Positions 1 to 7,390 of a stretch of DNA of 44,247 bases are shown piece by piece. Where the stretch lies: IMG/VR virus record IMGVR_UViG_3300025110_000030, positions 1-44,247 of that record; one strand, written 5' to 3'. This DNA is from a virus. Made by a program: the position numbers and the translations under genes. The first letter of the stretch is position 1. Each line of letters begins with the position of its first letter. The notes beneath the pieces are model-generated. The model was not told where the DNA came from. It saw only the letters and a program-made list of their open reading frames with translations, and made no database searches.

Positions 1-143
1 CATAATAATAATAGTAGTATATATTGAGTGTAGGGGGGTATGAATAATAATAAAGTCCGAATTATTCATGTGTACAAACGAATTATTGGAATCACTAGAA
101 TAATACCCTCGCAATAGGTTGTTGTTGGGTTTTTGTTGTTGGA
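1..143. other. Intergenic leader at left edge
   Basis: No convincing gene. It contains a TATA-like stretch at 16-24, a possible 25-codon reading frame at 40-117 without good support, and a 9-bp inverted repeat (40-69). The GGGTAT at 36-41 could also pair with ATACCC at 103-108. The region may hold the end of an upstream unit or a regulatory structure. The left boundary is only the window edge. Confidence 0.4.
40..69. repeat. 9-bp inverted repeat, 12-base loop
   Basis: ATGAATAAT at 40-48 is exactly repeated in inverted form (ATTATTCAT) at 61-69. It is AT-rich, with no T-tract immediately after it, so it is not a typical terminator. It could be an operator or a chance palindrome in AT-rich DNA. 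Confidence 0.35.
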
Positions 144-174
144 TTGCGTGTAGTGAGTGGGCTTGAATTCTTTT

Positions 175-191
175 CAGTATATAAAAGAACA
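175..191 (+). promoter_or_regulatory. Archaeal TATA promoter, copy 1
   Basis: Exact copy of the 17-base motif CAGTATATAAAAGAACA found before several operons here. TATATAAAA starts at 178, exactly 29 bases before the ATG at 207. Archaeal transcription starts about 25-30 bases past the TATA element, so the first gene would be leaderless. Confidence 0.8.
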
Positions 192-206
192 GAATTAATA
201 AAGGAT

Positions 207-668
207 ATGATTGAAAATAAAATGAACATTATGGAAGAAATAGAAAATGGTAGTAAGTTACTCATCGTAAGGGATGCAGTACCTTATGGTAAGGTTGGTG
301 TAGACATCATCTTGGACAATGGTGAGATACATCAAGGTGTGATTGACATACATGCTCATCGTGAATTATTACGTAAATCTAGTATCCGATTATACCGAGA
401 GGCATTAGATGCCATAGCAGATTACTACGGACTGATAACGCTCATGGAATCTTTAGACGACCCATTGGTAATGAACATCATGGAAGAAATAGAAAGTGGT
501 AGTAAGATACTCATTGTAAGGGATGCAGTACCAGTGGGTAAGATTGGTATAGACATCATCTTGGACAATGGTGAGATACACAAAGGTGTGATTGACATAC
601 GTACTCATCGTGAATTACTGATAACGCTCATGGAATCTTTAGACGACCCATTGGTGGTGACAGAATGA
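207..668 (+). CDS. Hypothetical protein with internal tandem duplication
   Basis: 153 residues, not recognised. The frame is open from 144, but the promoter TATA element lies inside that extension, so ATG 207, at the predicted transcription start, is preferred (222 and 231 are alternatives). The protein contains a ~49-residue unit twice, residues 6-55 and 89-137, each beginning MNIMEEIE and including GSK-ILIVRDAVP and DIILDNGEIH. The first copy is followed by a 20-residue segment (RKSSIRLYREALDAIADYYG) and a 13-residue segment (LITLMESLDDPLV); only the latter follows the second copy. The gene overlaps the next start by 4 bases. It is probably an early small protein; function unknown. Confidence 0.6.
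   Translation: MIENKMNIMEEIENGSKLLIVRDAVPYGKVGVDIILDNGEIHQGVIDIHAHRELLRKSSIRLYREALDAIADYYGLITLMESLDDPLVMNIMEEIESGSKILIVRDAVPVGKIGIDIILDNGEIHKGVIDIRTHRELLITLMESLDDPLVVTE
222..656 (+). repeat. Shuffled direct repeats A-B-C-A'-C'
   Basis: Unit A (222-371) recurs as A' (471-617) with about a dozen substitutions. Unit B (368-431) recurs in the next gene at 736-799. Unit C (432-469) recurs exactly at 618-655. The order A-B-C-A'-C' then B' suggests duplication followed by loss and relocation of B. B and C copies are identical, which implies recent exchange or an assembly artefact. Confidence 0.8.
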
Positions 669-862
669 GTGATGAAGGGTTGAGAATAATAACTCCCGAA
701 GATATTGTCTTTAATGCTTCTGAATTTACTCACGCATTACGTAAATCTAGTATCCGATTATACCGAGAGGCATTAGATGCCATAGCAGATTACTACGGAA
801 GACTAGGTACATGGGAACATGATGATGATGGGAACATGGTTTTAACGAGGGATGTAGAATGA
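665..862 (+). CDS. Hypothetical small protein sharing repeat B
   Basis: 65 residues, starting in a 4-base overlap with the previous stop. Residues 26-45 are identical to a segment of the preceding protein and are encoded by an identical 64-base stretch, so part of this gene arose by duplication or recombination. The C-terminus is acidic (EHDDDGN...RDVE). No recognised domain; function unknown. Confidence 0.55.
   Translation: MSDEGLRIITPEDIVFNASEFTHALRKSSIRLYREALDAIADYYGRLGTWEHDDDGNMVLTRDVE
736..799 (+). repeat. Repeat B' (64 bases identical to 368-431)
   Basis: Identical to 368-431 and in the same reading phase, encoding LRKSSIRLYREALDAIADYY in both genes. The flanks on both sides differ completely. 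Confidence 0.9.
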
Positions 863-1392
863 ATTGGAATGAAGCAGAAGAATTGATGAAGACGGCGAGA
901 AACAAGAAAAAGGGTAAGCCTATTGGAAACAACACACGGTTGTACTTCACTACTGCCGAAGAAATTAAAGGAACGCGTGGATGGAATCATAATCTTACAT
1001 ATTCTTTTGAAAAGAGTAAAACGGATGCCTTTCCATACTACACAATACGCCTACATGGTAATAGAATCATAGACATATACGAGGACAGAATCTTGCCATC
1101 AGACGGTGGTTGGCAATCAGTTACTACCAAAGCACGATTGAATGAATACTTACCAAGAGGATTCCGTGTATTCCAAAAGAATTGGGAATGGTACTTAGAA
1201 GATACATATGCAAATACATCCTTTCCCTTTGGTGATGTGTATTATATATCTACAAAAGACATCGTATCATTCGTCAATGGAGAGTGGTCATCAAAGGTGA
1301 TGTTGTATAGCACACATCCAAAATACCCTGAAGTGTATGGAAATGCCCTATTTGGGATGTTAGATGATGAAGAGGAAGGTGAAGATGAATGA
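859..1392 (+). CDS. Conserved phage-type protein of unknown function
   Basis: 177 residues, overlapping the previous stop by 4 bases. The pattern GNNTRL near residue 23, YTIRLHGNRI near 62 and GGWQSVTTKARLNEYLP near 83-99 resembles a family of uncharacterised proteins common in tailed phages (typically with an LHGT-I, GGW-TVTTK-RIN pattern). The biochemical role of that family is not known to me. The tail is strongly acidic (DDEEEGEDE), and the DNA encoding it carries the ribosome binding site for the next gene. Confidence 0.6.
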   Translation: MNWNEAEELMKTARNKKKGKPIGNNTRLYFTTAEEIKGTRGWNHNLTYSFEKSKTDAFPYYTIRLHGNRIIDIYEDRILPSDGGWQSVTTKARLNEYLPRGFRVFQKNWEWYLEDTYANTSFPFGDVYYISTKDIVSFVNGEWSSKVMLYSTHPKYPEVYGNALFGMLDDEEEGEDE

Positions 1393-1967
1393 CAGAGACA
1401 AAGCAGATATATGAATATGAAGAGAAGACTGATGAAGATGGTTATGGGTACAGGGAGTTGTATATAGTACGTAAGGGTGGTAATAATAATTTCAATGACA
1501 TAACATTACACGTTTGTAGGACAGGTAAGAAAGAACAATACTACACATTGTATTATGAAGGAGTAGTTTATAATGGAAGGGGTGCGGCACAGTTCCAATA
1601 CTTTGTGCAAAACCTATCACATAAAGCAGACGATGCAACAGAAAAAGCATTCGCAAGGGCAAGAGAACTTGCAGATTCAGGCGTATGGTTGAACGTAAGA
1701 GTAGAGCATCACGAAGAACCTAGACCTGTCTATACTAAGTACGAAGCATTCGGTTTGACATTTAATCTATCGAACAAGAAGAATAAGAAAGGGAACAAAA
1801 CATGGTATGCTACACCTAACCAAGAGTTTTGGGATTTGTGGAATAAAGATAAGGCCGCCATAAAAAAGGATGGGTATAGATGTTTTAAGACTGATGATGG
1901 TGATTGGTTAGTGCTTAGAGAAGGATTAGTAATAAAGAGTATGAAAGATATAATGGAGATAATATAA
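1389..1967 (+). CDS. Hypothetical protein
   Basis: 192 residues, starting within the previous stop (ATGA). Rich in Lys, Tyr and acidic residues; no membrane segment or recognised motif. The second half (from YTKYEAFGLTFNLSN, about residue 114) looks like a compact domain ending in W-RCFKTDDGDWLVLREG. It is the last gene of the unit: the next promoter begins 9 bases after its stop. Function unknown. Confidence 0.55.
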   Translation: MTETKQIYEYEEKTDEDGYGYRELYIVRKGGNNNFNDITLHVCRTGKKEQYYTLYYEGVVYNGRGAAQFQYFVQNLSHKADDATEKAFARARELADSGVWLNVRVEHHEEPRPVYTKYEAFGLTFNLSNKKNKKGNKTWYATPNQEFWDLWNKDKAAIKKDGYRCFKTDDGDWLVLREGLVIKSMKDIMEII

Positions 1968-1975
1968 AATGAAAA

Positions 1976-1992
1976 CAGTATATAAAAGAACA
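1976..1992 (+). promoter_or_regulatory. Archaeal TATA promoter, copy 2
   Basis: Exact CAGTATATAAAAGAACA motif. TATATAAAA starts at 1979, predicting a start near 2008. The gene start is ATG 2006 or ATG 2015; a Shine-Dalgarno AAAGGAG at 1999-2005 suits 2015 only if transcription begins further upstream. Confidence 0.75.
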
Positions 1993-2005
1993 ATAAAGAA
2001 AGGAG

Positions 2006-2323
2006 ATGAATAAAATGAGAAGAAGAAAATATAATAGTAAGAATGATGACAGATATTTACCTGCTAATGAAGAAGCAAGGATAAGAAGTAAGAGTAAGTG
2101 GAATAAAATCGACAGGGCTAAGATAGAAAAGTGGGGTAGAGATTCACAATTGAAGTATGAATATCTCATGAATCAACAAGCGGCTAAAGCACAGATTGAT
2201 TACTTGATTAGACAATTGAAAATACATGGTAAGAATGGTAATATGTTCAATACTTACGATGAGTTACTAGAAAAATTAGAACAAGCACAAAAGATTGCTT
2301 GGCCTACAAAGGAGATGAAATAA
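2006..2323 (+). CDS. Hypothetical basic protein
   Basis: 105 residues, Lys/Arg-rich, especially the first 35 residues (MRRRK, KSKWNKIDRAKIEKW). The C-terminal half is likely helical (YLIRQLK, ELLEKLEQAQKIA). In-frame ATGs lie at 2006 and 2015; 2015 has the better Shine-Dalgarno spacing (AGGAG plus 9 bases). The basic character suggests nucleic acid binding, but no domain is recognised. First gene of the unit that also holds the ArdC-like and SNF2 genes. Confidence 0.55.
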   Translation: MNKMRRRKYNSKNDDRYLPANEEARIRSKSKWNKIDRAKIEKWGRDSQLKYEYLMNQQAAKAQIDYLIRQLKIHGKNGNMFNTYDELLEKLEQAQKIAWPTKEMK

Positions 2324-2324
2324 T

Positions 2325-2543
2325 ATGGATAAAAGAATGACGATAGAGGAAATAAAGAAGAAAGATTGGTTACATTGTAATGTAACAGAAGAATGTAGTG
2401 AGAAAACTGTGGACTATGATGAAGATGCAAATGATTTCTTTTGTGAACAGTGTGGTTCTCAATGGATAGTCATGGGCCATACAGACGAAGAAAAGAAAGC
2501 GATGAGAGAATCAATAGCAAAACAGATAAGGGAGATGAAATAA
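2325..2543 (+). CDS. Small putative zinc-binding protein
   Basis: 72 residues. Cysteines at about 18, 24, 44 and 47 (C-x5-C ... CEQCG) could bind zinc; the second half is charged and helical. Its start lies one base after the previous stop. The nucleotide context at its end (GGGAGATGAAATAATATG) closely repeats the end of the previous gene (GGAGATGAAATAATATG), showing a recurring gene-junction cassette. Function unknown. Confidence 0.5.
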   Translation: MDKRMTIEEIKKKDWLHCNVTEECSEKTVDYDEDANDFFCEQCGSQWIVMGHTDEEKKAMRESIAKQIREMK

Positions 2544-2544
2544 T

Positions 2545-3489
2545 ATGACGATGAGTATACAACAGAAGAAACAATATGCAAAGATGAAGAGAGAAACTGC
2601 TAACGATGAGTGGTTTCAGAAACTAGAGGGTGCGATACAGGGTGAGAAGTTGGCTTGGCGTAAGCATTGGAAGGGTGGTAAGAGTAGTATGCCATCCAAT
2701 CTAGTGTCTAAGAAATCATATCGTGGTGGTAATCTAGTCATGCTTTGGATTGAAGCGATGACTAATGGTTGGACTGACCTACGGTTTGCTACACGTAAGC
2801 AGTTGATGGCTAAGAAAATGTCAATCAAAGGCTTGAAGAATGGTACAGGTGTAAGCATCAAGTGGTTCAATACTACTAAGTACACTAAGAAGAATGATGA
2901 GGGTGAGGAAGAAGAACACTACGGTCGTACACTTAGATACTATGAAGTGTTTTGTGTTGAACAATGTGAGGACTACGTAGCACCCGTTGTTGAGAATGCT
3001 GAAGAGATTGTACCTGTGTCAGAAATGATGGAACACATGGATGAATACGTAGCATCGCAAGTCAATCTTGATTACTCAAGAGGTGGCGACAGAGCATACT
3101 ATACACCAGTACACGATAAGATTGTACTACCACCACATGAGTCATTCACTGACAGCATGGGTGAAGTGATGACTGCTATACATGAGGCAGTTCACTCCAC
3201 TGGATATGCAACAAGACTAAATAGAAATCTCAAGTCTCACTTTGGTTCGGCGGAGTATGCCTACGAGGAATTGATTGCTGAACTTGGTTCATTGATTGTT
3301 ACACTCACTCTTGGTGGTGAGTTCAAGCCTGACTTGGTGGCCGAAGAGAATGCTAACAACGTAGCATACTTACAGTCATGGCTCAAGGCTTGCAAAGATA
3401 AAGACAAAGCATTGAACAAAGCGTTTGGTGATGCACAGAAAGCGGCTGACTACATACTGTCAGCGATACTAGGGGGCGAGGAAGAATGA
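2545..3489 (+). CDS. ArdC-like antirestriction protein with zinc metallopeptidase domain
   Basis: 314 residues. The N-terminal ~140 residues resemble the ArdC N-terminal ssDNA-binding domain (W...SNLVSKKSYRGGNLVMLW, then RKQLMAKK...KNGTGVSIKWF and a YYEVFCVEQC strand). The C-terminal half resembles the zincin-like metallopeptidase domain often fused to it: AYYTPVHDKIVLP, then HEAVH at 213-217 (HExxH zinc ligands and catalytic Glu) and EELIAELG at 241-248 as candidate third ligand. Known ArdC proteins of conjugative plasmids protect entering DNA from restriction. Here it is inferred to guard viral DNA during entry. It overlaps the next gene by 4 bases and ends GGEEE. Confidence 0.8.
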   Translation: MTMSIQQKKQYAKMKRETANDEWFQKLEGAIQGEKLAWRKHWKGGKSSMPSNLVSKKSYRGGNLVMLWIEAMTNGWTDLRFATRKQLMAKKMSIKGLKNGTGVSIKWFNTTKYTKKNDEGEEEEHYGRTLRYYEVFCVEQCEDYVAPVVENAEEIVPVSEMMEHMDEYVASQVNLDYSRGGDRAYYTPVHDKIVLPPHESFTDSMGEVMTAIHEAVHSTGYATRLNRNLKSHFGSAEYAYEELIAELGSLIVTLTLGGEFKPDLVAEENANNVAYLQSWLKACKDKDKALNKAFGDAQKAADYILSAILGGEEE

Positions 3490-3794
3490 GAGGATTAACA
3501 CAAAATGAAATACAAAGAAGAATGTTAGCAAACGTAACGAAAGCCATGTGGGATGATTACCGTAGTGTACAGGAGTCAGGTACAATGAATATGTTTGGAC
3601 ATTGGTATGCACCTGAAATCATATCGAGGTTCGATGACTTGCTTGATTGGTTTGAGACTGAAGGTAACACTGATGACTATGACCCTGTTGCTATGAAAGC
3701 GATAGTTGAATTGCGTAAGAAGAAAGCAAGAAGAGTAGCATTACGTGAAGAGTTGGCTAGGTTAGATGCTGAATTAGGAGGCGAGGAAGAATGA
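3486..3794 (+). CDS. Hypothetical protein
   Basis: 102 residues, mostly helical in appearance, with a charged C-terminal helix (ELRKKKARRVALREELARLDAEL) that could form a coiled coil. It ends GGEEE, encoded by the GAGGAAGAATGA junction shared with its neighbours. Lies directly after the ArdC-like gene, so it may be co-translated with it. No recognised domain. Confidence 0.5.
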   Translation: MRGLTQNEIQRRMLANVTKAMWDDYRSVQESGTMNMFGHWYAPEIISRFDDLLDWFETEGNTDDYDPVAMKAIVELRKKKARRVALREELARLDAELGGEEE

Positions 3795-4000
3795 GTGATG
3801 TAGTAAAGACAAGAGAAATGATGGTGAACGCATTGATAGAGACAGACATCGCTTTAATAGAAAACTCTTATACTTACGGCGACCGTGAGTTTCTTTGGGC
3901 TATTCTATCAGGTGATGGTTGGATTCCATACAATCAATTAACTGATGAGCAAGTGAGGGAAATGTACGCTGAAGCGTTTGATATGGGGGAAGAAGAATGA
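3791..4000 (+). CDS. Hypothetical small acidic protein
   Basis: 69 residues, strongly acidic, starting within the previous stop and ending MGEEE. No motif recognised. Small acidic proteins beside anti-defence genes are sometimes inhibitors, but nothing in this sequence shows that. Confidence 0.45.
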   Translation: MSDVVKTREMMVNALIETDIALIENSYTYGDREFLWAILSGDGWIPYNQLTDEQVREMYAEAFDMGEEE

Positions 4001-4503
4001 GTTCAGTACCATTTGTAGATGCGTATGTTCAACACCATAAATATTGGAAAGAGAAAAGTAAACATGGTGATGAAGTAATAAGAGTACAGTATCTATTGAC
4101 ACGTAGAAGATGGGAAGAAGATTGTTTTACAGTGGATGCTAAGTATGGTAAAGAAAGTATGTTTCCAAATGCCACAGTAAGTAAAGCCGAAGCAATTAGA
4201 AGGGTAGAAGAATGTGAAGTGGACGCATACCATACGAGTTATTTGAAAGATACAAAACCAAAAGTCGCAGGTATAATATATACATACAAATGTCGTAACA
4301 CAGGTAACGTCTACACTGACCTACCAATAGATACTGAACATAATGTAGGTGATTTCCGTTGGCATTACACTGAAAAGTGTGAAGGTAGATATCAAGATGA
4401 TGATGTGAACAAGGTTTGTCGTCCATGTAGACAAGCAGAAGCAAAAGGACATAGACTGCTGACAGATAAAGAGTTACACGATTTGAACGAGAGAGGATGG
4501 TAA
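3997..4503 (+). CDS. Hypothetical protein with C-terminal cysteines
   Basis: 168 residues. The C-terminal third carries Cys at YKC, EKC, KVC and RPC with His nearby (WHYTEKCEGRYQ...CRPCRQAEAKGH), a possible zinc site. The N-terminal part is basic/aromatic. Overlaps the previous gene by 4 bases. Function unknown. Confidence 0.5.
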   Translation: MSSVPFVDAYVQHHKYWKEKSKHGDEVIRVQYLLTRRRWEEDCFTVDAKYGKESMFPNATVSKAEAIRRVEECEVDAYHTSYLKDTKPKVAGIIYTYKCRNTGNVYTDLPIDTEHNVGDFRWHYTEKCEGRYQDDDVNKVCRPCRQAEAKGHRLLTDKELHDLNERGW

Positions 4504-4507
4504 TCAT

Positions 4508-4609
4508 ATGAGTGAAGTAGATGTATTTCCAATAGTTCTTGTTGGTGTTGCGTTTTTGTGGTCGCTTGGCAACCTAGTATATGAATGTGTAAGGAGTAGA
4601 TTAGCATGA
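4508..4609 (+). CDS. Small single-pass membrane protein
   Basis: 33 residues, too short for most gene callers. One hydrophobic segment (FPIVLVGVAFLWSLGNLVY, about residues 7-25) is followed by a basic end (CVRSRLA), giving a predicted N-out orientation. The stop overlaps the next start as ATGA, the normal junction style of this genome, which supports a real gene. Function unknown. Confidence 0.5.
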   Translation: MSEVDVFPIVLVGVAFLWSLGNLVYECVRSRLA

Positions 4610-6753
4610 ATCGTAGGGTATTAAGACGTAGAACAATAGAAGCAGAACGATATAACAGGATGTATAGAAAATGGAATAACCCTAGTATCTCCATAGATTT
4701 AGAATCAGATTGGGATAGGAATAATCCATACCATGCTAACATACATACGATATTAAAAAATGGAATAGAGTTTCCTGATTATCAATGGGATAATGAAGCA
4801 AAAGTAAGATGTCTTAAAGATGACAAGATTACAATCGCTAAGGCAATTGATTTACTAGAGAATGCTTACAAGCGTAAAGAGTATTACAATTTAGGTATAA
4901 CAGAATCTTACTTGTGCGATGACTTACATGATTATTTATATGATGCACCTGAAGGTGTTGAAAAAGTTGTAGTTCCTTTGGGTGTGCGTATGGTTAAGGA
5001 TGCCATACACATGAGAATGAATAAGGATGATGTTGCTAGAGGTATAGTAAGTGGTATGAGTGGTAGAAGATGGAAGGCTGAATCACTTGAGTGGTCAGTG
5101 CCATTGAGTTCATGTATGGAATTACTTTCGCTTCTTGATGAACATAGTGAGTGTGCTAACATGGCTACTTCAATCAGAGAGTTACCTCAAGTTGCTTCAT
5201 ACCTAGAAGGCAAGGTTGAAAGAATAGCAATTAGTGGTGCAGTATCTTTAGAAGATGATGAAACACTAGAAGACATGAAGAGTAGACTAGCAGTACAGTT
5301 TAATCCCGATTTAGAATTGTTCGGCTTTCAGTATGTAGGTGTGAGATATGCTGAACTATCGGGTGGTCGTTGTTTAATTGCTGATGACATGGGTGTTGGT
5401 AAAACGATACAAGCCATAGCGTATGCAGCACTTCATCCTGAACATTGGCCTGTGCTTGTTGTTGTACCACTTATCGTAGAACAAAATTGGAAGAAAGAAA
5501 TACTACGTTGGGTTAAAGATGCAACGGTGCAAGTAGTTGAAAGGGGTGATGATGAACTGGAAGACGTAGACTTTACAGTAATCACCTACGCTAAGATGGC
5601 TAAACAAGAGAGCAACATACTCAAACGTGGGTTTAATCTTGTTGTGTTTGATGAATGTGATAACATGAAGAACCCTAAAGCAAAAAGAACTATGTCTTGT
5701 TTGAAGGTTGGCGGTAGTGCTGAATCAATACTATGTATGTCAGGTACACCCATATCTAACAGACCTATTGATTTCTTTACTATACTACAAATGCTTAGAC
5801 CTGCTGACTGGAGAGGTAGATGGCAAGATTATGTTTTAAGATATTGCGATGGTAGAAGACCTGAAGATAATCATGGTTTTTGGTATACTAAAGGTGCAAG
5901 TAATACACAGGAATTAAATGCTATGTGTAGAGACTTTATGATACGTAGACTAAAAACAGAAGTCTTACCACAGTTACCTAAGAAAGTAAGACAGTCATTT
6001 ATTGTACAACCTAGTGAAGATGAGTTAGATGATTACATGGAGACACAAGCGTCATGGGTTTCACAATATGATATGTATAAAGCACACAAAGGTATGCCGA
6101 GAGGTTTTGTATTGAACATGATGACTGACTTAAGAAAACTGTGTGGACATTTAAAAGTAAACAGTGCGGTAAAGTACATAGAAGATTACAGGACTAATAA
6201 TAATAACAAACCAATCATAGTTTATACGCACCACAAAGATGTGTTGGAGGATTGCATGAGTGAGTGTGTTGCATCGGGTATCAAAAGAGTAGCAAAGATA
6301 ACAGGTGATACATTGTCTAAGAAGAGACAGGAAATTGTAGATGACTTTCAAGATGGTAATTTAGATATACTGTTTTGTTCTATAACTGCTGCCAATGCAG
6401 GTATTACTCTTACTGCCGCTGATACTGTTGTATTCTTAGAACGTGAGTGGGTATCAGGTTGGGAAGAACAAGCAGAAGATAGAGTGCTAAGGATAGGTGC
6501 TACTGGTGATACTTGTTGGGCTATCTATCTAACAGTTGATGGAACAATAGACCAACACTTCGACCGTGTGGTTGAGGAAAAGAGAAGAGTCATATCATCC
6601 ATTCTTAATGGTACTGAAGAAGCAGTAAATAGGGGTGAGATAGTTGAACAGATACTACAAGGTATGGTAGAGTCAGGTCAAGTACCAGCGTCTATGCTAG
6701 ATGATTACAGACAAGGTAAAGGAAATAACAAAGGGGCTAAGAAATATGAATGA
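4606..6753 (+). CDS. SNF2-family ATP-dependent DNA helicase/translocase
   Basis: 715 residues. An N-terminal region of ~240 residues with no recognised domain precedes a two-lobe SF2 motor. Motif I is DDMGVGKT at about 260-267, motif II is DECD at about 349-352, motif III is SGTPISNRP. The second lobe contains PIIVYTHHKDV, ITAANAGITLTAADTVVFLE (motif V) and QAEDRVLRIGA at about 622-632 (motif VI). Layout and the Q-x2-DR-x-RIG motif fit the SMARCAL1-like/viral SNF2 branch, which remodel or anneal DNA rather than unwind it. A role in replication-fork restart or transcription is inferred. The next gene starts 8 bases before its stop. Confidence 0.9.
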   Translation: MNRRVLRRRTIEAERYNRMYRKWNNPSISIDLESDWDRNNPYHANIHTILKNGIEFPDYQWDNEAKVRCLKDDKITIAKAIDLLENAYKRKEYYNLGITESYLCDDLHDYLYDAPEGVEKVVVPLGVRMVKDAIHMRMNKDDVARGIVSGMSGRRWKAESLEWSVPLSSCMELLSLLDEHSECANMATSIRELPQVASYLEGKVERIAISGAVSLEDDETLEDMKSRLAVQFNPDLELFGFQYVGVRYAELSGGRCLIADDMGVGKTIQAIAYAALHPEHWPVLVVVPLIVEQNWKKEILRWVKDATVQVVERGDDELEDVDFTVITYAKMAKQESNILKRGFNLVVFDECDNMKNPKAKRTMSCLKVGGSAESILCMSGTPISNRPIDFFTILQMLRPADWRGRWQDYVLRYCDGRRPEDNHGFWYTKGASNTQELNAMCRDFMIRRLKTEVLPQLPKKVRQSFIVQPSEDELDDYMETQASWVSQYDMYKAHKGMPRGFVLNMMTDLRKLCGHLKVNSAVKYIEDYRTNNNNKPIIVYTHHKDVLEDCMSECVASGIKRVAKITGDTLSKKRQEIVDDFQDGNLDILFCSITAANAGITLTAADTVVFLEREWVSGWEEQAEDRVLRIGATGDTCWAIYLTVDGTIDQHFDRVVEEKRRVISSILNGTEEAVNRGEIVEQILQGMVESGQVPASMLDDYRQGKGNNKGAKKYE

Positions 6754-7078
6754 GAGTATAAGCACACACGGTTTTTGTTTAGTAAATGGTGTACCGGATT
6801 ATGATATGTTAAGACCATCTATGTGGCATTTAAAAAAATGGTTTGATAAAGGTGCATTTACTAGGTGGGGAGAACCTATTTTTCATTGTCGTGCTTTATA
6901 TGAACATCCTAGACCACCACATGAAGGGTTACTTGGTATAATGAAAAAGAACAAAAGTAAAGCAAGAAGTATGGGTATAATATGGGTAAGTAACCATGAA
7001 TATATAGCCATGCAGAATGAACGTTTACACAAATACTTACCTAAGAATTTAAAGAAATATATGGAGGAGATTAAATAA
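6746..7078 (+). CDS. Hypothetical protein
   Basis: 110 residues. The frame opens at 6701, but ATG 6746 has AAGGGG about 9 bases upstream and overlaps the helicase stop in the usual way. Residues are basic and aromatic (WHLKKWFDKGAFTRWGEP, HEYIAMQNERLHKYLPKNLKKYM). No domain recognised. It is the last gene before a strong terminator. Confidence 0.5.
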   Translation: MNESISTHGFCLVNGVPDYDMLRPSMWHLKKWFDKGAFTRWGEPIFHCRALYEHPRPPHEGLLGIMKKNKSKARSMGIIWVSNHEYIAMQNERLHKYLPKNLKKYMEEIK

Positions 7079-7167
7079 TGAAGAAGGGAATCTATTAACA
7101 CACGCACGTAACACATAACAAACTGGCGGGGGCTTAACGGCCCTCGCCTTTTTTTTTGGCTTGGCAT
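6883..7167 (-). CDS. Possible leaderless antisense gene for a membrane protein
   Basis: 94 codons on the minus strand, overlapping the 3' half of the 6746-7078 gene. It would normally be dismissed as a shadow. However, a minus-strand copy of the viral promoter (7199-7184) has its TATA element starting exactly 29 bases before this ATG, the same spacing as the leaderless plus-strand genes. The product would have a basic start (MPSQKKRRGP) and at least one strong hydrophobic segment (HIIPILLALLLFFFIIP). Reading antisense through Lys-rich AT-rich genes also yields such segments, so the transcript may be only an antisense RNA. Confidence 0.25.
   Translation of the reverse strand: MPSQKKRRGPLSPRQFVMCYVRVLIDSLLHYLISSIYFFKFLGKYLCKRSFCMAIYSWLLTHIIPILLALLLFFFIIPSNPSCGGLGCSYKARQ
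7125..7157 (+). terminator. Hairpin plus T-tract terminator
   Basis: Stem GGCGGGGGC (7125-7133) pairs with GCCCTCGCC (7140-7148) over 9 bp including one G-U pair, loop TTAACG, followed by nine T at 7149-7157. Strikingly GC-rich for this genome. Ends the unit starting at 1976. Confidence 0.85.
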
Positions 7168-7358
7168 TTGTACCCTATACGCACGTTCTTTATATACTGT
7201 TGAGAGATGATAGTCTCCATTTTCACGTACATATCAATGAATTTATGATTCAATAATAGCGTAGCGTATAGTCAAAATCATGAAGGGTTACGTGTATATT
7301 TCTTTTATATAATGTAATACGTACAATAAGAGTTATATTTTTTTGTTCAAACAAATTT
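7158..7358. other. Intergenic region between divergent promoters
   Basis: About 200 bases without a plus-strand gene, one of the few such stretches in the window. It holds a minus-strand promoter (7184-7199), GTAGCGTA-type short repeats near 7260, an imperfect palindrome at about 7288-7319 (TTAC...TATAT with ATATAATGTAA), and a second TATA-like TTTATATAATG. It may be a control region or a replication origin; nothing in it proves either. Confidence 0.4.
7184..7199 (-). promoter_or_regulatory. Archaeal TATA promoter, minus-strand copy
   Basis: Read on the minus strand: CAGTATATAAAGAACG, one A shorter than the plus-strand consensus and otherwise matching except for the last base. Predicted start near 7167, directed back into the 3' end of the upstream operon. 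Confidence 0.6.
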
Positions 7359-7375
7359 CAGTATATAAAAGAACA
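7359..7375 (+). promoter_or_regulatory. Archaeal TATA promoter, copy 3
   Basis: Exact CAGTATATAAAAGAACA motif. TATATAAAA starts at 7362, 29 bases before ATG 7391. Confidence 0.8.
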
Positions 7376-7390
7376 GAACATAAAGAAACT

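Noticed and set aside
144-206. N-terminal extension of the first gene (from TTG 144) and a similar one at 7343-7390
   Set aside because: Both extensions translate the promoter sequence (VYKRTE); the TATA position shows the start must be downstream.
1969-2013. Tiny frame MKTVYKRTIKKGDE over the promoter at 1976
   Set aside because: It overlaps the TATA element, so it would not be part of the transcript.
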